64,000 bases of DNA from Gammaproteobacteria bacterium RIFCSPHIGHO2_12_FULL_63_22 (lineage in GTDB: Bacteria > Pseudomonadota > Gammaproteobacteria > Xanthomonadales > Xanthomonadaceae). The stretch is from NCBI GenBank assembly GCA_001801685.1, contig MGYJ01000078.1:62001-126000 (forward strand). Reading direction: 5' to 3'. The notes beneath the pieces are model-generated. The model ran no database searches. It had not been told where the DNA came from and saw nothing but the letters and a program-made list of their open reading frames with translations. Shown here piece after piece: positions 1 through 8,686 of the stretch; the stretch's first letter is position 1, and each line of letters begins with the position of its first letter. The translations under genes and the position numbers were made by a program.

Positions 1-147
1 CGTTCGCACGACTCGCTGACGGCCAAGCTGTTGTCCACCGACGTCACCACTGGCGAGACGCACATCCGCCACCACCTGACCAAGGACGGCTTCTATCGCG
101 GCCGCAAGGTCATCGACGTGAAGTCGGCGGTCAGCGTCGAAGAGTAA
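1..147 (+). CDS. rpmF: 50S ribosomal protein L32 (C-terminal part)
   Basis: Structural protein of the large ribosomal subunit. Only the last 48 codons are in the window, open from base 1 to a TAA stop. The visible part has the typical L32 C-terminal features: an RSHD start, a central segment with HIRHH, and FYRGRKVI near the end. It stands directly before fabH, the usual place of rpmF beside fatty-acid synthesis genes. The N-terminal part with the zinc-ribbon or basic region is outside the window. Identification is by recognisable sequence plus context. Confidence 0.9.
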   Translation, partial: RSHDSLTAKLLSTDVTTGETHIRHHLTKDGFYRGRKVIDVKSAVSVEE

Positions 148-190
148 GTCGCAGCCCCGCCCTTCCAGGGCGGTAGCGCGCATCCGGATA

Positions 191-209
191 CGGCGGGCAT
201 TGCCCGCCG
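191..209 (+). terminator. Hairpin downstream of rpmF
   Basis: A perfect 8-bp stem (191-198 with 202-209) with a 3-base loop, about 44 bases after the rpmF stop and 79 bases before fabH. Only a weak T-rich stretch follows, so it could be a partial terminator or an mRNA-stabilising hairpin rather than a strong intrinsic terminator. Confidence 0.45.
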
Positions 210-287
210 TGTTCATTTGGCTCCGACCCATCCGGTCGTGAGAGACTTGGGAACGGGTCGGCGAGGACCCTGGCAACGGAGCAGGGC

Positions 288-1262
288 ATGACTGTTTACT
301 CACGGATCGCGGGCACGGGCAGTTACCTTCCAGAGAAGGTGCTGACCAACGCCGATCTGGAAAAGATGGTCGAGACCAACGACGAGTGGATCGTCAGCCG
401 CAGCGGCATCCGCGAACGGCACATTGCCGCCGAAGGCGAAACCACCAGCGACCTCGCTTTCCATGCCGCCACGCGCGCGCTCGAAGCCGCCGGCCTCGAT
501 GCCGCGGACATCGAACTCATCGTGCTCGGCACGACCACGCCCGACGTCATCTTCCCGTCCACCGCCTGCCTGCTGCAGGACCGGTTGGGCGCCAACGGCT
601 GCGCCGCGTTCGATGTCAACGCGGCCTGTTCCGGATTCATTTTCGCGCTGAGCATCGCCGACAAGTTCATCAAGACCGGCGCCGTAAAGAATGCCCTGGT
701 GGTCGGCGCCGAAACGCTGACGCGCATGGTGGACTGGACCGATCGCGGAACCTGCGTATTGTTCGGTGATGCCGCGGGCGCCGTCGTGCTGAAGGCCGAC
801 GACACGGCCGGCATCCTGTCCACGCACCTGCATGCCGATGGCAGCAAGAAGCACCTGTTGTACAACCCGGTGGGCGTGTCGAAGGGCTTCAAGCCCGATG
901 AACCCAACGCCGGCGTCAAGGTCATGATGGCGGGCAGCGACGTGTTCAAGTACGCGGTTAAGGCGCTCGATTCGGTGGTTGACGAAACCCTGGCTGCCAA
1001 CGGACTCGACAAGTCCGATCTCGACTGGCTGATTCCGCACCAGGCCAACCTGCGCATCATCGAAGCCACGGCCAAGCGCCTGCAGATGCCGATGGATCGC
1101 GTGGTGGTGACGGTGGACCGCACCGGCAACACATCGGCCGGTTCGGTGCCGCTCGCGCTCGATGAAGCGGTGCGATCGGGTCGCGTGCAGCGCGGCCAGT
1201 TGTTGTTGCTGGAGGCGTTTGGCGGCGGCTTCACCTGGGGCTCGGCGCTGATCCGTTACTGA
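288..1262 (+). CDS. fabH: 3-oxoacyl-ACP synthase III (KAS III)
   Basis: Condenses acetyl-CoA with malonyl-ACP to start each round of fatty-acid synthesis in the cytoplasm. The 324-residue protein has the normal family length. The catalytic cysteine is Cys114 in the NAACSGF motif, and the His and Asn of the triad lie in PHQAN and GNTSA near residues 252 and 282. A GGAGCAGGG Shine-Dalgarno region precedes the ATG. It leads a fab cluster continuing with fabD, fabG, acpP and fabF. plsX, which sits between rpmF and fabH in many proteobacteria, is not present in the gap before it. Confidence 0.97.
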   Translation: MTVYSRIAGTGSYLPEKVLTNADLEKMVETNDEWIVSRSGIRERHIAAEGETTSDLAFHAATRALEAAGLDAADIELIVLGTTTPDVIFPSTACLLQDRLGANGCAAFDVNAACSGFIFALSIADKFIKTGAVKNALVVGAETLTRMVDWTDRGTCVLFGDAAGAVVLKADDTAGILSTHLHADGSKKHLLYNPVGVSKGFKPDEPNAGVKVMMAGSDVFKYAVKALDSVVDETLAANGLDKSDLDWLIPHQANLRIIEATAKRLQMPMDRVVVTVDRTGNTSAGSVPLALDEAVRSGRVQRGQLLLLEAFGGGFTWGSALIRY

Positions 1263-1370
1263 TCGGGCAGGGTAGCGAGCTGGCAGTCCGGGCACGCTGC
1301 CCTACGCTGCGGTACAGACGATTTTCCCGCCGCGCCCGTATCATGCGCGGTTCCCATCCAGGCTCCACCG

Positions 1371-2309
1371 ATGACCGACAACCTCGCCTTCGTGTTTCCC
1401 GGCCAGGGCTCGCAGAGCCTGGGCATGCTTGCCGAACTCGCCGCCGTGCATGGCGCGGTGCGCGAGAGTTTCGACGAGGCCTCCGAGGGCTGCGGACTGG
1501 ACCTGTGGACGCTGAGCCAGCAGGGCCCCGAGGAACAACTGAACCAGACCGAATTCACCCAGCCCGCGTTGCTGGCCGCCGACGTAGCCGTGTGGCGCGC
1601 CTGGCTCGCCGCAGGCGGCGCGCAGCCCGCGCAACTGTCCGGCCATAGCCTCGGCGAATACGCGGCCCTGGTGGCCGCTGGCGCGATCTCGCTCGGGGAT
1701 GCGGCGCGACTGGTGCGCGAACGCGGCCGGCTGATGCAGGAAGCGGTGCCCGCCGGTACCGGCGCGATGGCCGCCGTGCTCGGCGCCGATGACGACATGG
1801 TCGCGGGTGTCTGCGCGCAGGTCTCGCATGCCACCGTGGTGGTGCCTGCCAACTTCAATTCGCCGGGCCAGATCGTCATTGGCGGCCATGCCGATGCGCT
1901 CGAACGCGCGATGGCGGAACTCGCCTCGCTGGGCGTGCGCAAGATCGTGAAGCTCGCCGTCAGCGTGCCTTCGCACACGCCGCTGATGCGTGATGCCGCG
2001 ACCCGGCTTGGCGAAGTGATGGCCGGCTTGACCTGGACCCATCCCGACCGCCGCGTCGTGCAGAACGCCGATGCCCGTGTCGAGCACGACGTGGATGCGA
2101 TCTGCAATGCGCTGGTGCGGCAGCTCTATCTTCCCGTCCGCTGGACGCAGTGCGTACAGGCGCTCGCCACGGGCGGCGCCACGCAAGTCGTCGAATGCGG
2201 CCCGGGCAAGGTGCTGTCGGGCCTGGTGAAGCGCATCGACAAATCACTGGATGCGCGCGCGATCGGTACGCCTGCCGAATTCGATGTCGCCCTTTCCCAA
2301 TTCGCCTGA
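1371..2309 (+). CDS. fabD: Malonyl-CoA:ACP transacylase
   Basis: Transfers malonyl groups from CoA to acyl carrier protein, supplying the extender unit for FabH and FabF. The 312-residue protein has the N-terminal FPGQGSQ motif and the nucleophile Ser93 in GHSLGEY. The catalytic His is in the PSHTPLM segment near residue 202. Length and motifs are standard. It lies 108 bases after fabH and 16 bases before fabG. The gap before it holds an imperfect hairpin (1269-1277 with 1295-1303, one G-U pair) with no T-run. Confidence 0.97.
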   Translation: MTDNLAFVFPGQGSQSLGMLAELAAVHGAVRESFDEASEGCGLDLWTLSQQGPEEQLNQTEFTQPALLAADVAVWRAWLAAGGAQPAQLSGHSLGEYAALVAAGAISLGDAARLVRERGRLMQEAVPAGTGAMAAVLGADDDMVAGVCAQVSHATVVVPANFNSPGQIVIGGHADALERAMAELASLGVRKIVKLAVSVPSHTPLMRDAATRLGEVMAGLTWTHPDRRVVQNADARVEHDVDAICNALVRQLYLPVRWTQCVQALATGGATQVVECGPGKVLSGLVKRIDKSLDARAIGTPAEFDVALSQFA

Positions 2310-2325
2310 TCCAGGAGTTCCATTC

Positions 2326-3069
2326 ATGACCACCAACCTCACCGGCGAAATCGTGCTGGTCACGGGCGCAAGCCGCGGCATCGGCGCCGCCATCGCCGAT
2401 ACCCTGGCGGCGCGTGGCGCGATCGTGATCGGCACCGCCACCAGCGATGCCGGCGCTGTCGCCATCGGCGAGCGGCTTGCCGCGACGGGCGGGGCAGGGC
2501 GGACCCTGGACGTTACCGACGGCGCCGCCGTCGAAGCGCTGGTGGACGCCATCGCCAAGGACTTCGGCCCGATCTCCATCCTCGTCAACAACGCCGGCAT
2601 CACCCGCGACCAGTTGCTGATGCGCATGAAGGACGAAGACTGGAATGCGATCATCGATACCAACCTCAGCTCCGTCTTCCGCACCTCAAAGGCGGTGCTG
2701 CGCGGAATGATGAAGGCGCGCAAGGGCCGCATCATCAACATCGCGTCGGTCATCGGCCTGACCGGCAATGCCGGGCAAGCCAATTACGCGGCGGCGAAGG
2801 CCGGCATCATCGCCTTCTCGAAATCACTGGCCAAGGAGATTGGCAGCCGGGGCATCACCGTGAACGTGGTGGCGCCGGGTTTCATCGAAACCGACATGAC
2901 CCGGGCGCTGCCCGAAGCCCAGAAGGATGCAATGCAGGGCCAGATCGCCCTGGGCCGCTTCGGCGCGCCCTCGGACATCGCCGAGGCGGTGGCATTCCTG
3001 GCCGGTCCGGCCGCCGCCTACATCACCGGCGAAACCCTGCACGTCAATGGCGGGATGTACATGGCCTGA
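2326..3069 (+). CDS. fabG: 3-oxoacyl-ACP reductase
   Basis: NADPH-dependent reduction of 3-oxoacyl-ACP in fatty-acid elongation. A 247-residue short-chain dehydrogenase with the cofactor motif TGASRGIG at residues 13-20, NNAG at 88-91 and the catalytic set Ser141, Tyr154 and Lys158. An in-frame start 25 codons upstream is rejected because it would overlap fabD and lacks family similarity. The ATG at 2326 has a CCAGGAG Shine-Dalgarno sequence. Confidence 0.97.
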   Translation: MTTNLTGEIVLVTGASRGIGAAIADTLAARGAIVIGTATSDAGAVAIGERLAATGGAGRTLDVTDGAAVEALVDAIAKDFGPISILVNNAGITRDQLLMRMKDEDWNAIIDTNLSSVFRTSKAVLRGMMKARKGRIINIASVIGLTGNAGQANYAAAKAGIIAFSKSLAKEIGSRGITVNVVAPGFIETDMTRALPEAQKDAMQGQIALGRFGAPSDIAEAVAFLAGPAAAYITGETLHVNGGMYMA

Positions 3070-3073
3070 GCCC

Positions 3074-3100
3074 TTGCGGGTCCGGGAATTGAGCTAGAAT
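3074..3100 (+). promoter_or_regulatory. Possible acpP promoter
   Basis: TTGCGG (3074-3079) and TAGAAT (3095-3100) are separated by 15 bases in the 129-base gap between fabG and acpP. acpP is usually expressed far above its neighbours, so an internal promoter here is expected, but the -35 match and the spacer are weak. Confidence 0.3.
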
Positions 3101-3198
3101 TCAAATTGCAGCAGTACGGCCGGGGCACAACGGACGCTCGCCGGGGCCGGCAACAGATTACAATGTGTCCGTTATTTATTCCGGGAGGAGATCCACCC

Positions 3199-3438
3199 AT
3201 GAGCACCATCGAAGAACGCGTCAAGAAAATCGTCGTCGAACAACTGGGCGTCAAGGAAGAAGAAGCCACCAACAACGCCTCCTTCGTGGACGATCTCGGC
3301 GCTGACTCGCTGGATACGGTCGAGCTGGTGATGGCCCTCGAAGAAGAGTTCGAGTGCGAGATCCCGGACGAAGAGGCCGAGAAGATCACCTCCGTCCAGC
3401 AGGCGATCGATTACATCAAGGCCCACGTCAAGGCCTGA
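3199..3438 (+). CDS. acpP: Acyl carrier protein
   Basis: Carries growing acyl chains on a phosphopantetheine arm. The protein is 79 residues, highly acidic, with the attachment residue Ser37 in the DSLDTVE motif. The ATG at 3199 is chosen over an upstream in-frame ATG because a strong GGGAGGAG Shine-Dalgarno lies 9 bases before it and the product then begins like other ACPs (MSTIEERV). A strong hairpin follows the stop, so acpP can end its own transcript. Confidence 0.98.
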   Translation: MSTIEERVKKIVVEQLGVKEEEATNNASFVDDLGADSLDTVELVMALEEEFECEIPDEEAEKITSVQQAIDYIKAHVKA

Positions 3439-3457
3439 TCGCGAAACGCTTTTCCAT

Positions 3458-3485
3458 GGCAGGGCCGCGCTTGCGCGGCCCTGCC
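3458..3485 (+). terminator. Intrinsic terminator after acpP
   Basis: A perfect inverted repeat with a 13-base arm on each side of a TT centre, followed by CTGTTT. The stem is very GC-rich. It lies about 20 bases after the acpP stop and 65 bases before fabF. It probably separates high acpP expression from fabF at least in part. Confidence 0.75.
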
Positions 3486-3550
3486 TGTTTACAGCGCCGG
3501 GCGACATGCCCGAACCAGATTCGCGCCAACCTCATCCGCGGAGCCAAGCC

Positions 3551-4789
3551 ATGAGTTCACGTCGCGTCGTCGTCACCGGAATGGGCATCGTCTCGCCGGT
3601 CGGCAACACCCTCGCCACCGCCTGGGACAGCATCTGCAACGGTCGTTCCGGCATCGGATCGATCACCCACTTCGACACCAGCGCCTACACCGCCAAGATT
3701 GCCGGTGAAGTGCGTGATTTCGACGCCAAGTCCTGGGTCAATCCCAAGGACGCGAAGAAGATGGACACCTTCATCCACTACGGCCTGGCCGCGGCGATGA
3801 TGGCGATGGAAGACGCAGGGCTGGAAATCACCGACGCCAACGCCGAGCGCGCCGGCGTGCTGATCGGCTCGGGCATCGGCGGCGTCCGTGGCATCGAGGA
3901 AACGGCGATCGCGTTACACGAAGGCGGTCCGCGCAAGGTCTCGCCTTTCTACGTGCCGAGCACCATCATCAACATGGTCTCGGGCCAGTTGTGCATCATC
4001 AAGGGCTTCAAGGGCCCGAATTTTTCCGCCGTGTCGGCCTGCGCGTCGTCCAACCATTCGGTCGGCATGGCGATGCGCATGATCCAGTACGGCGACGCCG
4101 ACATCATGGTCGCCGGCGGCGCCGAGCACGGTTGCACGCCGACCTCGGTGGCGGGCTTCTGTTCGATGAAGGCCCTGTCCACGCGCAACGACGAACCCAC
4201 GCGCGCCAGCCGTCCCTGGGACCGCGACCGCGATGGCTTCGTGCTGGGCGATGGCGCCGGCATCCTCATCCTCGAGGAATACGAATCGGCGAAGGCGCGC
4301 GGCGCGCGCATCTATTGCGAACTGGTCGGCTTTGGCGCCAGTTCCGACGCGTACCACATGACCGCACCCAGCGAAAACGGCGAAGGGCCTGCTCGTTGCA
4401 TGGCCATGGCCTTGCGCGACGCGAAGCTCAATCCCGACCAGGTCGAATACCTCAACGCACACGGCACGTCCACGCCCTTGGGCGACCTGGCTGAAACCCA
4501 GGCGATGAAGCGCGCGCTCGGCGACCACGCCTACAAGACCATGGTCAGTTCGACCAAATCCATGACCGGCCACTTGCTGGGTGCAGCAGGCGGTGTCGAA
4601 GCCATCTTCTCGATCCTGGCACTGCACCACGGCATCATCCCGCCGACCATCAACCTGGAAAATCCGGGTGAGGGTTGCGACCTGGATTACGTGCCCAACG
4701 TCGCCCGCGAGAAGAAGATCGATGTCGCGATGTCGAACGGATTCGGATTCGGCGGCACCAATGGCACGCTGGTGTTCAAGCGCCTCTGA
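3551..4789 (+). CDS. fabF: 3-oxoacyl-ACP synthase II (KAS II)
   Basis: Elongates acyl-ACP with malonyl-ACP and controls the longer and unsaturated chains. The 412-residue protein has the nucleophile Cys164 in VSACASS and the two catalytic histidines in NAHGTST and [10 protein letters not shown]. The ATG at 3551 gives the expected [12 protein letters not shown] beginning; a longer in-frame start is not supported. It ends the fab cluster and is followed after 20 bases by pabB. Confidence 0.97.
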   Translation: MSSRRVVVTGMGIVSPVGNTLATAWDSICNGRSGIGSITHFDTSAYTAKIAGEVRDFDAKSWVNPKDAKKMDTFIHYGLAAAMMAMEDAGLEITDANAERAGVLIGSGIGGVRGIEETAIALHEGGPRKVSPFYVPSTIINMVSGQLCIIKGFKGPNFSAVSACASSNHSVGMAMRMIQYGDADIMVAGGAEHGCTPTSVAGFCSMKALSTRNDEPTRASRPWDRDRDGFVLGDGAGILILEEYESAKARGARIYCELVGFGASSDAYHMTAPSENGEGPARCMAMALRDAKLNPDQVEYLNAHGTSTPLGDLAETQAMKRALGDHAYKTMVSSTKSMTGHLLGAAGGVEAIFSILALHHGIIPPTINLENPGEGCDLDYVPNVAREKKIDVAMSNGFGFGGTNGTLVFKRL

Positions 4790-4809
4790 ATGACGACCCC
4801 CGGCCCGCG

Positions 4810-6204
4810 ATGACAAGCCAACGCGAGTTGTCGCCCGGCCTGGACCTGCTGGCCCTGCATCGGCTTGATCCGGTCCGCTATCCGTTGTTGCTGGAAAGCG
4901 TCGCCGGCGGCAATGCGCTGTCGCGATGGGACCTGTTGCTGGTGGCGGACGGCAGCGGCCTTCGCCTGGAAGCCGATGGCATCACGCGCCGCCTGGATGG
5001 CGAGGTTTTGGCGGGCAGGTTCCTCGATTGCCTCGACGCCGGATGGCAGGAACTGCAGGCCGTGCCGGACAACGCAGCCGGACCCGTCCACGCATCCCAA
5101 GCATCGGCTGAATCCATCGAGCTGCCGTTTCGCGGTGGCTGGGGATTGTTCCTCGCCTACGAACTGGCGGCGCAGGTCGAAACCGTGCTTCGGCTTCCGC
5201 CTGCGCCGGGCCCCTTGCCCGTTGCGCTGGCGCTGCGTTGCCCAGCCGTGGTCGCGCGCGATCGCAGCAACGGTGTTTGCATCGGACTGTGCGAGGCCGG
5301 ACGCGAGGCGCTTCTGGAGACCATTGCACGGGATATTTCGCGCATGCCGGCAACGTCCCTGTCCGAGCCCTGGCAGGCGCCGGCGGCCATCATCGAAGAC
5401 GAGCCCAAGCGCTTCCTCGATGGAGTCGCCAAGGTGCACGACTACCTGCGCGACGGCGACGTCTTCCAGGTAAACCTCTCGCGCGCATGGAACGCCGTTT
5501 TCAATACGCCGCCGCGGCCGGATGCGCTTTACGCGCGGCTTCGCGAAGCCAACCCGGCGCCCTTCGCGGGCCTGCTGGTGCAGCCGGGCTGGGCGCTGGC
5601 GAGCTCGTCGCCGGAGCGACTGGTTTCGGTGCGCGGCGATAACGTGCAGACGCGTCCCATCGCCGGAACGCGACCGCGCATCGCCGGCGATGACGAGCAA
5701 CTTCGCATCCAGGAACTCGTCGGCCATCCGAAGGAACGCGCCGAACACGTGATGCTGATCGACCTGGAACGCAACGACCTTGGCCGCGTCTGCCAGGCCG
5801 GCAGCGTGGAGGTGGACGAGCTGATGATCGTCGAGAGCTATACCCACGTGCACCACATCGTCTCCAACGTGCGCGGCAGGCTGCGTGAAGACGTGACGCC
5901 GGGGCAGGTCATTGCGGCCGTGTTTCCCGGCGGTACCATCACCGGGTGCCCGAAGGTTCGCTGCATGCAGATCATCGCCGAGCTCGAAGGCGAAGGTCGC
6001 GGGCCTTACACCGGTGCGATGGGCTACCTCAATCGTGATGGCGACATGGACCTGAACATCCTCATCCGCAGTGCATGGTTGGCAGGAACACAGTTGCAGC
6101 TGCGTGCCGGTGCCGGCCTGGTGGTCGATTCGATCGCCGAGGCCGAGCTCGACGAAACCCGCGCCAAGGCGCGCGGCCTGATGCGGGCCTTGGATCCGGC
6201 ATGA
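4810..6204 (+). CDS. pabB: Aminodeoxychorismate synthase component I
   Basis: Converts chorismate and ammonia to aminodeoxychorismate, the first step of the p-aminobenzoate branch of folate synthesis. The 464-residue protein has the chorismate-binding fold with the PIAGTRPR segment and the C-terminal GGTITGCPK and GPYTGAMGY motifs. Anthranilate synthase TrpE is the closest alternative, but the PIAGTRPR segment and coupling to pabC support PabB. The glutamine amidotransferase partner PabA is not in this window. The stop overlaps the pabC start by 4 bases. Confidence 0.92.
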   Translation: MTSQRELSPGLDLLALHRLDPVRYPLLLESVAGGNALSRWDLLLVADGSGLRLEADGITRRLDGEVLAGRFLDCLDAGWQELQAVPDNAAGPVHASQASAESIELPFRGGWGLFLAYELAAQVETVLRLPPAPGPLPVALALRCPAVVARDRSNGVCIGLCEAGREALLETIARDISRMPATSLSEPWQAPAAIIEDEPKRFLDGVAKVHDYLRDGDVFQVNLSRAWNAVFNTPPRPDALYARLREANPAPFAGLLVQPGWALASSSPERLVSVRGDNVQTRPIAGTRPRIAGDDEQLRIQELVGHPKERAEHVMLIDLERNDLGRVCQAGSVEVDELMIVESYTHVHHIVSNVRGRLREDVTPGQVIAAVFPGGTITGCPKVRCMQIIAELEGEGRGPYTGAMGYLNRDGDMDLNILIRSAWLAGTQLQLRAGAGLVVDSIAEAELDETRAKARGLMRALDPA

Positions 6205-7019
6205 ATGCGATCATCCTGAGTGATGGCAAGGTCGTCCCGAACCTCGATCCCGGCGATCGTGGGCTCGCCTATGGCGACGGCGTCTTCGAAACATTGTTGG
6301 TCAACAAGGCGTTGCCCGCCTGGTGGGACCGCCACTGGAACCGCCTGCTTCGCGGCACGACCTCGCTGGGCATTCCGGCGCCCTCCGAGGTCGCCGTGCG
6401 CCGCGCCTGCGCCACGTTGATGAAGGCCGAACCCGGCGCCTGCGTACTCAAGATCATTTGCACGCGCGGCGCGGGCGGCCGTGGCTATCGACCGCCGGCC
6501 GCAGCAACGCCGACAGTGGTCGTGTCCACGCATCCGGCACCCGATCCGGTCGGGCCGGTGGACTTGCGCTGGTGCCAGACGCCCTGGGCCATCCAGCCGC
6601 GACTGGCTGGCATCAAGCACCTGAACCGGCTCGAGCAAGTGTTGGCCCGTGCGGAATGGGACGACCCCGAAATCTTCGACGGCATCGTTCGCGATACCGA
6701 AGACCGCGTCGTCAGCGCCACGTCCGCCAACCTGTTTGCGCTGGTGGGCGGCCGATGGCTGACGCCGCGGCTCGATCGCTGCGGCATCGCCGGTATCGTT
6801 CGTGGCTGGCTGCTGGATGAAGTACCCGAAGCGGCGCAAGCCGACCTCAGCGCGGTTGAAGTCAGTCACGCCGAGGCCCTTTTTCTCTGCAACGCGGTGC
6901 GCGGTATCCTTCCCGTGCGCCGGTTGGGCCTGCGCGAGTGGCCCCTGCATCCCGCCGTCACCGCACTGCGCCGCAAACTGGCGATCGCAAACCCCGCCTT
7001 TGTCTTCGAGGAGTCCTGA
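6201..7019 (+). CDS. pabC: Aminodeoxychorismate lyase
   Basis: PLP enzyme that splits aminodeoxychorismate to p-aminobenzoate and pyruvate. The 272-residue protein is a class IV aminotransferase-fold member with an N-terminal GDGVFETLL motif and the PLP lysine in AGIKHLNRLEQV. It begins with ATGA overlapping the pabB stop, so the two products of the same branch are translationally coupled. A D-amino-acid transaminase is the alternative in this fold, but the PabB neighbour decides. Confidence 0.93.
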   Translation: MNAIILSDGKVVPNLDPGDRGLAYGDGVFETLLVNKALPAWWDRHWNRLLRGTTSLGIPAPSEVAVRRACATLMKAEPGACVLKIICTRGAGGRGYRPPAAATPTVVVSTHPAPDPVGPVDLRWCQTPWAIQPRLAGIKHLNRLEQVLARAEWDDPEIFDGIVRDTEDRVVSATSANLFALVGGRWLTPRLDRCGIAGIVRGWLLDEVPEAAQADLSAVEVSHAEALFLCNAVRGILPVRRLGLREWPLHPAVTALRRKLAIANPAFVFEES

Positions 7020-8045
7020 TTGGCCACGCATCTCAAGCACGGACGACTCAAGCTCGCCTTTGCCATCGCGATCATCATCGTCGCCGTCGCCGCCACCATC
7101 GTATGGCAGCGCACCCAGGGTTTCGCCCAACGCGCCCTGGTGCTCGACCAGACCGAGCGGGTTCTCGTGATCGAGCGCGGCGACGGATTCAACGCCGTGC
7201 TGCAGAAGCTGCGGGCGCAGGGCGTGGTGCAGGGCAGCGACCTGGAATGGAAATTGCTCTCGCGCGAGATGGGCGTGGCCGGGCGCATGCAGGTGGGCGA
7301 ATACTCGATCACGTCGGGACTTACGCCGCGCGAAATCCTCGACCGCCTGTCGAAGGGCGAGGTCATCCAGCGCAAATTCACCATCGTCGAAGGCTGGAGC
7401 TTTCGCGACTTGCGCGCGGCGCTCGATGCAGACGCCCTGATCAAGCACAGCACCCAGGGCCTGCCAGATGCACAGGTCATGGAAAAACTCGGGCGTAGCG
7501 GGGTGTTCCCGGAAGGGCGCTTCCTGCCGGAAACCTACGTTTACACGCGTGGCACCGATGACATCGCGGTGCTCGATCGCGCCGCCAAGGCGATGGACGT
7601 GGCGCTGGCCGCTGCCTGGGAATCGCGCCAGGCGAACCTGCCGCTCGCGTCTCCCGATGAAATGCTGACCCTCGCGTCCATCGTCGAAAAGGAAACCGGG
7701 CTGGCCAGCGAACGGCCGCAGATCGCCGGAGTGTTCGTGCGCCGGCTTGAACTGGGCATGCGCCTGGAGACGGACCCGACCATCATCTACGGCATGGGCA
7801 GCAGTTACGCCGGCAACATCCGCAAGCGCGACCTGCAAACCGATACGCCGTACAACACTTACCTGCGCGCCGGCTTGCCACCCACGCCCATCGCGATGCC
7901 GGGCAAGGCGGCGCTGGCTGCCGTGGCGCATCCGGCCGATGGCGATGCCATTTTCTTCGTGGCGCGGGGCAATGGTGCGCATTATTTTTCCGCGACCTAC
8001 GCCGAACATTCGGCGGCGGTGCGCAAGTACCAGTTGAAGCGATGA
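7020..8045 (+). CDS. mltG: Endolytic murein transglycosylase
   Basis: Membrane-bound enzyme that cuts nascent glycan strands and sets their length. The 341-residue protein has one N-terminal membrane segment (residues about 11-30), a LysM-like region and the catalytic Glu in ASIVEKETGL. The start is TTG, lying directly after the pabC TGA, with a GAGGAG Shine-Dalgarno inside the end of pabC; no ATG lies nearby in frame. It sits before tmk, as in many gammaproteobacteria, and overlaps it by 4 bases. Confidence 0.95.
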   Translation: MATHLKHGRLKLAFAIAIIIVAVAATIVWQRTQGFAQRALVLDQTERVLVIERGDGFNAVLQKLRAQGVVQGSDLEWKLLSREMGVAGRMQVGEYSITSGLTPREILDRLSKGEVIQRKFTIVEGWSFRDLRAALDADALIKHSTQGLPDAQVMEKLGRSGVFPEGRFLPETYVYTRGTDDIAVLDRAAKAMDVALAAAWESRQANLPLASPDEMLTLASIVEKETGLASERPQIAGVFVRRLELGMRLETDPTIIYGMGSSYAGNIRKRDLQTDTPYNTYLRAGLPPTPIAMPGKAALAAVAHPADGDAIFFVARGNGAHYFSATYAEHSAAVRKYQLKR

Positions 8046-8686
8046 TGCCTGCCAGCGTGCGCCCGGGTTTCCTGGTGTCGATCGAGGGCGGTGAAGGCGC
8101 CGGCAAATCCACCGTGCGCGAAGCCTTGCAGCACTCGCTGGCGGCACGCGGCCTGGAAGTCGTGTTGACGCGCGAGCCGGGCGGCACCGTCGCCGGCGAA
8201 GCCATCAGGCAGTTGTTGCTGGACCCGTCCGGAAAGCTGGCGGCCGAAACGGAACTGCTGCTGATGTTCGCTGCGCGCGCGCAGCTGGTACGCGAAGTGG
8301 TGCAGCCGGCCATCGCCCGCGGCGCCGCAGTGCTCACCGACCGATTCACCGACGCCAGCTTTGCCTACCAGGGCGGCGGCCGCGGCATATCCATGGGCAT
8401 CATCGCCGAGCTTGAACGCTGGGCCGCGCTGATCAAGCCCGACCTGACTTTCCTGCTCGACGTCGGCGTTGAAGTCGGCCTGTCGCGGGCTCGCTCGCGC
8501 GGCGCCGAACTCGATCGCATCGAATCGGAACAACTCGATTTCTTCGAGCGGGTTCGCGCCACCTATCGCACGCGTGCCGAGGCCGAGCCGACGCGATTTC
8601 GCGTGGTGGATGCCGCGCAATCGCCCGCACTGGTCAGCGGCGAAGTGGTCCGGCTGCTCTCCGACTGGCTGGATGCGCGCGCGTGA
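8042..8686 (+). CDS. tmk: Thymidylate kinase
   Basis: Phosphorylates dTMP to dTDP for DNA synthesis. The 214-residue protein has the P-loop GGEGAGKST near residues 16-24, the DRF motif followed by AYQGGGRG, and an Arg-rich lid region (RARSRGAELDR). Two ATG codons stand in tandem at 8042 and 8045; the first overlaps the mltG stop. It overlaps holB by 4 bases, forming the common mltG-tmk-holB unit. Confidence 0.97.
   Translation: MMPASVRPGFLVSIEGGEGAGKSTVREALQHSLAARGLEVVLTREPGGTVAGEAIRQLLLDPSGKLAAETELLLMFAARAQLVREVVQPAIARGAAVLTDRFTDASFAYQGGGRGISMGIIAELERWAALIKPDLTFLLDVGVEVGLSRARSRGAELDRIESEQLDFFERVRATYRTRAEAEPTRFRVVDAAQSPALVSGEVVRLLSDWLDARA

Noticed and set aside
3159-3164. TACAAT as an acpP -10 element
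   Set aside because: No -35 within 15-19 bases; the pair at 3074-3100 fits slightly better, though also weak.
6024-8147. A 707-codon open frame on the minus strand opposite pabB, pabC and mltG
   Set aside because: Its product is rich in Arg, His and Gln with no recognisable domain, and it covers three clear genes on the other strand. Long antisense frames are common in GC-rich DNA.
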